Below are positions 59,529 through 64,000 of a stretch of 64,000 bases of DNA, piece by piece. Under the pieces are notes generated by a model. It had not been told where the DNA came from. It was given only the letters and a program-made list of their open reading frames with translations, and ran no database searches. The stretch lies in the NCBI GenBank assembly GCA_038207265.1, contig JBBQZZ010000015.1:1-64000 (forward strand). Direction: 5' to 3'. This stretch comes from JACMLD01 sp038207265 (lineage in GTDB: Bacteria; Bacteroidota; Bacteroidia; Chitinophagales; Chitinophagaceae). The translations under genes were made by a program, and so were the position numbers. The stretch's first letter is position 1; every line of letters starts with the position of its first letter.

Positions 59529-61271
59529 TTACAATGTTCCTTTTTTCAATTCCGCTACTGCATGGTTCACCGCACGCGCCGTTAAGGTCATGTATAATAT
59601 AGAAGGGCTTTGATTACCGGTACTGGCCATGGCGGCACCATCCGTAACAAATACATTTTTGCAGGCATGTAACTGGTTCCATTCATTGAGCATGGATGTT
59701 TTTGGATCTTTACCCATACGGCAGCCGCCCATTTCATGAATATCTAACCCAGGTGCCTGTTTGCTATCACGATGTTTGATTTCTTTCACGCCTGCTTTTT
59801 CCAGCATTTCAGTTGTCTGTTCAAAAAAATCTTTCAATAATTTTTCATCATTGTCGTCATAACCAACAGAAGTCACCAGTAAAGGAATGCCCCACTGATC
59901 TTTTTGATCCTTACTCAACCTAACGTGATTGCTTTCTTTGGGAATGGTCTCTCCCTGCAGATAGGCATACACATGCCAGGGACCGGCTTCTGTCATGGCT
60001 TCCTTATAGGTTGATCCTATTTGTTCGGGGCAACGATCGGCATCACCTCTTTGCCGGTAAGCACTGGCAAAGGTGGTATAACCGCCGGCAAAATCTGTGT
60101 CTTGTTTGTGCAGGTTACGATAATTGGCAATAATGGTATCGGTTGGATTTCTTCCATAAGTATAACCATTTTCAAAACCATCTATATCTCCGCTTACCCA
60201 TCCACGGTAGTTATGAAAGCAAACATATTTGCCCAATGTTCCGCTATCATTACCCAAACCATTGGGAAAACGCTTCGAAGTTGAGTTGAGTAATATAAGA
60301 TCGCTGTTCAGCGCAGATGCGTTGATAAAAATAATTTTTGCGAAAAAATCAGTCGTTTCTTTTGTTAGTGCATCAATCACCCTTACACCCGTTGCTTTGT
60401 TTTTCTTTTCATCATAAATAATGGAGTGGACAACTGAGTGTGGACGGATGACAAGCTTACCCGTTTTCATTGCCCATGGCAGCGTGGATGAATTGGAACT
60501 GAAATAACCACCAAACGGACAACCACGCATGCATAAATTCCTTGCCTGGCATTTACCCCTGCCCTGTTCAAGATGTATGTCATTGGGTTGTGTAAGATGT
60601 GCCCATCGCGCATGCACGAGGTAACGGTTACCATAATTTTTCAGGATGCTTTCTTTCAAATGTTTCTCCACGCAATTCAAATCAAAAGGTGGTAAAAATT
60701 CACCATCGGGCATCGATTCGATACCATCTTTGTTTCCACATACTCCAATGAATTTTTCTACATGAGAATACCATGGGGCAACATCTGCATAACGAATGGG
60801 CCAGTCCCAACCATATCCAAAACGCTGCGGGCCGGTAAATTCAAAATCACTCCAGCGCTGGCAGGCCCTGCCCCATGTAAGTGATTTACCTCCCACCTGG
60901 TATCCCCGGATCCAATCAAATGGCTTTTCCTGTACATAAGGATGATCCTTGTCTTCAATAAAAAAATGCTGGTTGTCTTCTCCATAACCTGCGGCCCTTG
61001 TTATTAATGGATTGTTTTTCTTTCTTTCTTCAGTGATGCCACCCCTGTGGGAAAGCTCCCATGGATCTTTGTTAGCAGTTGGATAATCTTTCAGGTGAAC
61101 AACATCCCTGCCCCGTTCCAGCACCAATGTCTGCAAACCTTTCTCACAAAGTTCTTTGGCGGCCCAGCCACCGCTGATACCTGACCCTATTACTATTGCG
61201 TCGTAGGTGTTTTTTATTTTACCGCTGCCGATAATATGAGTGCTGGAAGAATCCTGGGGAGGCATAGACAA
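59529..61271 (-). CDS. GMC-family oxidoreductase
   Basis: The 580-residue protein has the FAD-binding GSGISGGWAAKELCEKGLQTLVLERG at about 29-54, GYQVGGKSLTWGRACQRWSDFEF, RGCPFGGYFSSNSSTLPWAM (conserved Cys cluster of the glucose/gluconate DH subgroup) and the C-terminal HEMGGCRMGKDPKTSMLNEWNQLHACKNVFVTDGAAMASTGNQSPSILYMTLTARAVNHA. There is no signal peptide or Tat motif. A small partner subunit (gluconate 2-dehydrogenase subunit 3) usually lies next to this type but is not seen here. It probably oxidises a sugar or sugar alcohol. It converges with the response regulator, 3 bases apart. Confidence 0.92.
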   Translation of the reverse strand: MSMPPQDSSSTHIIGSGKIKNTYDAIVIGSGISGGWAAKELCEKGLQTLVLERGRDVVHLKDYPTANKDPWELSHRGGITEERKKNNPLITRAAGYGEDNQHFFIEDKDHPYVQEKPFDWIRGYQVGGKSLTWGRACQRWSDFEFTGPQRFGYGWDWPIRYADVAPWYSHVEKFIGVCGNKDGIESMPDGEFLPPFDLNCVEKHLKESILKNYGNRYLVHARWAHLTQPNDIHLEQGRGKCQARNLCMRGCPFGGYFSSNSSTLPWAMKTGKLVIRPHSVVHSIIYDEKKNKATGVRVIDALTKETTDFFAKIIFINASALNSDLILLNSTSKRFPNGLGNDSGTLGKYVCFHNYRGWVSGDIDGFENGYTYGRNPTDTIIANYRNLHKQDTDFAGGYTTFASAYRQRGDADRCPEQIGSTYKEAMTEAGPWHVYAYLQGETIPKESNHVRLSKDQKDQWGIPLLVTSVGYDDNDEKLLKDFFEQTTEMLEKAGVKEIKHRDSKQAPGLDIHEMGGCRMGKDPKTSMLNEWNQLHACKNVFVTDGAAMASTGNQSPSILYMTLTARAVNHAVAELKKGTL

Positions 61272-61350
61272 TCGTTTTAAATTGTTATAACTGGTATGAA
61301 TTATGAATGCGACTACAATTTATTGAAATGCTTTTCATCCTGCATAAAAA

Positions 61351-62073
61351 TCATAATAATGAAGCTGCTTCCTTATCCAGTAAGACAAATGCATTGAAAT
61401 GGTTCCTTATATAACTAGCAGGGATTGCCGGTGAAATAATTTCCTCCATTGCTTTTTTTATAATGGAGGCTTTTTTTGCGCCCGTAGCCAGTAACAAGGC
61501 AGTACCCGATTGCATGAATTGCGCCAGGCCCAATGAAATTCCTTTGCTCAATGGCGTATCAGAAGAAAAATATTTCTGCCCTACCGATTGTGTTACAACA
61601 TCCAATTCCACCACATGTGCAAAAAGATCCGGTGAAATGCCGGGTTCATTGAATCCTATATGGCCGTTCATTCCAACACCTACCAGCATTAAATCAATAC
61701 CGCCCAGTCTTTTTATTATATGATTAATCCGATCGCATTCTGCATTCAAATCCGCAGCCATTGCATTGAAAAAATATATGTTTTCATTTTTAATCTTCAA
61801 CACATCAAATACTGTTTCATTCAGAAAATGAAAACAACTTCCGGAATTGCCGGGAGGAATACCTACCCATTCATCCAGGCTGATAAACTGAACATTAGAA
61901 AAATCAACAAGTTCATTTTTTGCAATGTAAGCCATATGTTGGTAAGTGAGACGAGGAGTATCGCCGCCGGCGAGGCATAATACGGATTGAGGCTTCTTAA
62001 TGACCTGATCAGTTAATATTCGTGCAGATCTTTCCGCCAGCAATTCAGCATTGTCAAATATTTCTGTATGCAT
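61351..62073 (-). CDS. Glucosamine-6-phosphate deaminase-like protein (NagB family)
   Basis: The 240-residue protein has the NagB layout: CLAGGDTPRLTYQHM near 32-46, VQFISLDEWVGIPPGNSGSCFHFL near 61-84 and LMLVGVGMNGHIGFNEPG near 128-145, which is the family's catalytic loop with Asp and His. NagB converts glucosamine-6-P to fructose-6-P and ammonia; some relatives are 6-phosphogluconolactonases, but GMNGHIGFNEPG favours deaminase. It lies 79 bases upstream of the GMC oxidoreductase, in the same direction, so they may share a transcript for sugar use. Confidence 0.9.
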   Translation of the reverse strand: MHTEIFDNAELLAERSARILTDQVIKKPQSVLCLAGGDTPRLTYQHMAYIAKNELVDFSNVQFISLDEWVGIPPGNSGSCFHFLNETVFDVLKIKNENIYFFNAMAADLNAECDRINHIIKRLGGIDLMLVGVGMNGHIGFNEPGISPDLFAHVVELDVVTQSVGQKYFSSDTPLSKGISLGLAQFMQSGTALLLATGAKKASIIKKAMEEIISPAIPASYIRNHFNAFVLLDKEAASLL

Positions 62074-62213
62074 ATCAGCAATTATTAAATACTATCTTAA
62101 CACGGCAACTTACAAATAATTTATGAACCGGCTTAACCTGCTGTGTTGTTTATCAGTCTTAATTTTTGTTCTTTTCTTATCTTTAATTTTTATTCCTAAT
62201 AATTATCGCTGCC

Positions 62214-64000
62214 ATGAAGTATTTATTTATCCATTGCATTTTCATCTATTTATTTTCAACAAATCTACGTGTAGCACAGAAAAACAAATTATTTGTCAGC
62301 ACGGTAAACCGGCCGGCGATGTCTGGCACCAATGTTTCATATACCGGTAACAAAGCACCTTTACAGCCACTTCATTTTATAAAATTACCGGTCGGTAGTA
62401 TTAAACCCAAAGGTTGGATATTAAAATACCTGGAACTGCAGCGGGATGGTCTGACTGGTCACCTGGGTGAAATCAGTGCATGGCTCGATAAAAACAACAA
62501 TGCATGGTACAGTGGAAACGGACAAGGTGATCATGGTTGGGAAGAAGTTCCCTATTGGCTAAAGGGTTATGGCAACCTGGGTTATATTCTGCAGGACGAA
62601 AAAATAATCGCTGAAACAAAATTGTGGCTCGAAAAAGTTTTTCAGAGCCAGCGTCCCGATGGATATTTTGGACCCAGCATCACAGAAACCGATCACCTGA
62701 GAAACAAAGGCACTACCCCGGACCTATGGCCAAATATGCTGATGCTTTGGTGTATGCAATCATATTATGAATTTAGTAATGATGCAAGGGTCATTCCTTT
62801 TATGACAAAATATTTCAAATGGCAAACAACTGTACCCGACAGCAGTCTGCTAAAAATATATTGGGAGAACAGTCGCGGTGGCGATAACCTCTATAGTATT
62901 TATTGGCTGTACAATAGAACCGGTGAAAAATGGCTGTTGGATCTGGCCAATAAAATTCATCGCAATACAGCCAACTGGATGCAGCAGGATAATTTGCCCA
63001 ACTGGCACAATGTAAATATTGCGCAATGTTTCAGGGAGCCTGCCACTTATTACCTGCAGACCAAAGACAGTGCGATGCTGAATGCAACCTATGATGATTT
63101 TAAATTAATAAGAAATTTATACGGGCAGGTTCCGGGTGGTATGTTTGGTGCAGATGAAAATGCACGCAAAGGTTATTCGGATCCGCACCAGGCAATTGAA
63201 ACCTGCGGCATGGTAGAACAAATGGCTTCTGATGAAATATTAACCGGCATAACGGGCGATCCAATGTGGGCAGATAATTGTGAAGACGTTGCTTTCAATA
63301 CCTATCCCGCTGCATTCATGCCTGATTTCAGAGCGCTCCGTTATTTAACAGCGCCCAACATGGTAATCAGCGATAGCAAAAATCATGCACCTGGCATCGA
63401 TAATGAAGGACCATTTCTAATGATGAATCCGTTCAGCAGTCGTTGTTGCCAGCACAATCATGCACAGGCCTGGCCCTACTATTCAGAACATCTTTGGATG
63501 GCTACAGCTGATAACGGTCTTGCCGCCATACTATACAACAGCAGTGAAGTAAAAGCGTATGTGGGTAACAGAAAGGGCAATATGGTAATGCTGAAACAAA
63601 CCACCAATTACCCTTTTGACGAACACATAAAAATAGAAGTGCAAACAGCCGTAACAATTAATTTTCCACTATACCTGCGCATACCAAACTGGTGTACCAA
63701 CGCCCGTGTAAAAATAAATGGCAACCTGGTAACAGTGAATTCAGTTCCGGATTCTTACCTGCGCGTGCAAAAAGACTGGAAGACCGGCGATATCATTGAG
63801 CTGGAATTACCCATGCAATTATCAATAAAAACCTGGCAACAAAACAAAAATAGTGTGAGTGTTAATTATGGTCCGATTACATTTTCATTGAAAATAGACG
63901 AATCCTATAAATTAATGGATAGCAAACAATCAGCTATCGGCGATTCCAAATGGCAACCCAACGCAGACCAAACCAACTGGCCATCATTTGAAATTTATCC
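62214..64000 (+). CDS. GH127/DUF1680 glycoside hydrolase (beta-L-arabinofuranosidase-like), 3' end outside window
   Basis: The frame from ATG 62214 stays open to the end (595 residues seen). After a signal peptide (MKYLFIHCIFIYLFSTNLRVAQ) it has the alpha/alpha-barrel of GH127/DUF1680: HLGEISAWLDKNNNAWYSGNGQGDHGWEEVPYWLKGYGNLGYIL, then the metal-binding region IETCGMVEQM (Glu and Cys), and SSRCCQHNHAQAWPYYSEHLWM with two adjacent Cys. These are the Zn-bound Glu/Cys/Cys/Cys set known in this family, one Cys being the nucleophile. A C-terminal beta domain begins near residue 435. It is likely secreted to release arabinose or related sugars. Confidence 0.92.
   Translation, partial: MKYLFIHCIFIYLFSTNLRVAQKNKLFVSTVNRPAMSGTNVSYTGNKAPLQPLHFIKLPVGSIKPKGWILKYLELQRDGLTGHLGEISAWLDKNNNAWYSGNGQGDHGWEEVPYWLKGYGNLGYILQDEKIIAETKLWLEKVFQSQRPDGYFGPSITETDHLRNKGTTPDLWPNMLMLWCMQSYYEFSNDARVIPFMTKYFKWQTTVPDSSLLKIYWENSRGGDNLYSIYWLYNRTGEKWLLDLANKIHRNTANWMQQDNLPNWHNVNIAQCFREPATYYLQTKDSAMLNATYDDFKLIRNLYGQVPGGMFGADENARKGYSDPHQAIETCGMVEQMASDEILTGITGDPMWADNCEDVAFNTYPAAFMPDFRALRYLTAPNMVISDSKNHAPGIDNEGPFLMMNPFSSRCCQHNHAQAWPYYSEHLWMATADNGLAAILYNSSEVKAYVGNRKGNMVMLKQTTNYPFDEHIKIEVQTAVTINFPLYLRIPNWCTNARVKINGNLVTVNSVPDSYLRVQKDWKTGDIIELELPMQLSIKTWQQNKNSVSVNYGPITFSLKIDESYKLMDSKQSAIGDSKWQPNADQTNWPSFEIY

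Noticed and set aside
62123..62350. 75-residue frame at the start of the last gene
   Set aside because: It overlaps the GH127 gene in another frame; that gene's signal peptide and barrel motifs are in the frame from 62214.
1..64000. CRISPR arrays, tRNA or rRNA genes
   Set aside because: No regularly spaced direct repeats, no cloverleaf with conserved TψC/anticodon arms, and no rRNA-like segments were seen by eye; a covariance-model search would settle this.

Overview
The window looks like a chromosomal segment of a Bacteroidota bacterium, most likely Chitinophagaceae. It is AT-rich. It carries a protein with a type IX secretion sorting domain, a GH127/DUF1680 glycosidase, a DUF2911 protein, a PorT-like outer-membrane barrel, a BlaI/BlaR1-type pair with overlapping stop and start, and promoters ending in TTTG-type -7 boxes. 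Family assignments come from reading motifs by eye; no database search was run.

Region 1 (1-14 kb, all + strand) is an energy and stress island. It starts with a truncated flavin reductase, then DUF488, a HAD protein, acetate kinase, a Met-rich lipoprotein with a 40-residue membrane peptide, DUF302, an HPF/RaiA-like ribosome factor, a CPH-type (CopB-like) copper ATPase, a lipoprotein, phosphoketolase, class I fructose-bisphosphate aldolase, phosphoglucomutase and a glycoamylase-like protein. Phosphoketolase and acetate kinase together give ATP from sugar phosphates through acetyl phosphate. A 5'-truncated IS3 transposase closes the region.

Region 2 (15-26 kb) is mixed: an AraC regulator, a secreted alpha/beta hydrolase, a tiny putative lipoprotein, an S41-like protease, DUF1272, DUF2911 and TPR proteins, a RidA lipoprotein, a cytochrome-b-like membrane protein, a cupin, an FAD monooxygenase, a dispersed intergenic repeat and a second IS3 relic.

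Region 3 (26-43 kb, mostly - strand) is a redox and detoxification island: PNPOx-like and Crp/Fnr proteins, NTF2-like proteins, thioredoxins, an AraC regulator, a PAS sigma-54 activator, 1-Cys peroxiredoxin, FMN reductase, VOC protein, DNA glycosylase I, DM13, alpha/beta hydrolase, GAPDH, DoxX, YHS and a serine hydrolase. Six promoters here share one exact layout, TCCAT-N16-TCCAT-N26-TTTG (or a near variant of the last box), which points to a local regulon controlled by one activator. Two paralogous intergenic blocks and a duplicated, frameshifted tail of the GAPDH gene show that these promoter modules spread by duplication.

Region 4 (43-64 kb) holds a Tat-exported sugar isomerase-like protein, a DJ-1/PfpI protein, a Tat-signal-bearing aminotransferase, a DUF885 peptidase, an LLM flavoprotein, the BlaI/BlaR1-type pair (sensor with about eleven 29-residue repeats; twin palindromic operators), a three-gene cell-surface operon, a histidine kinase/response regulator pair, a GMC oxidoreductase, a NagB-like deaminase and a GH127 gene running off the end. 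No tRNA, rRNA or CRISPR array was seen.
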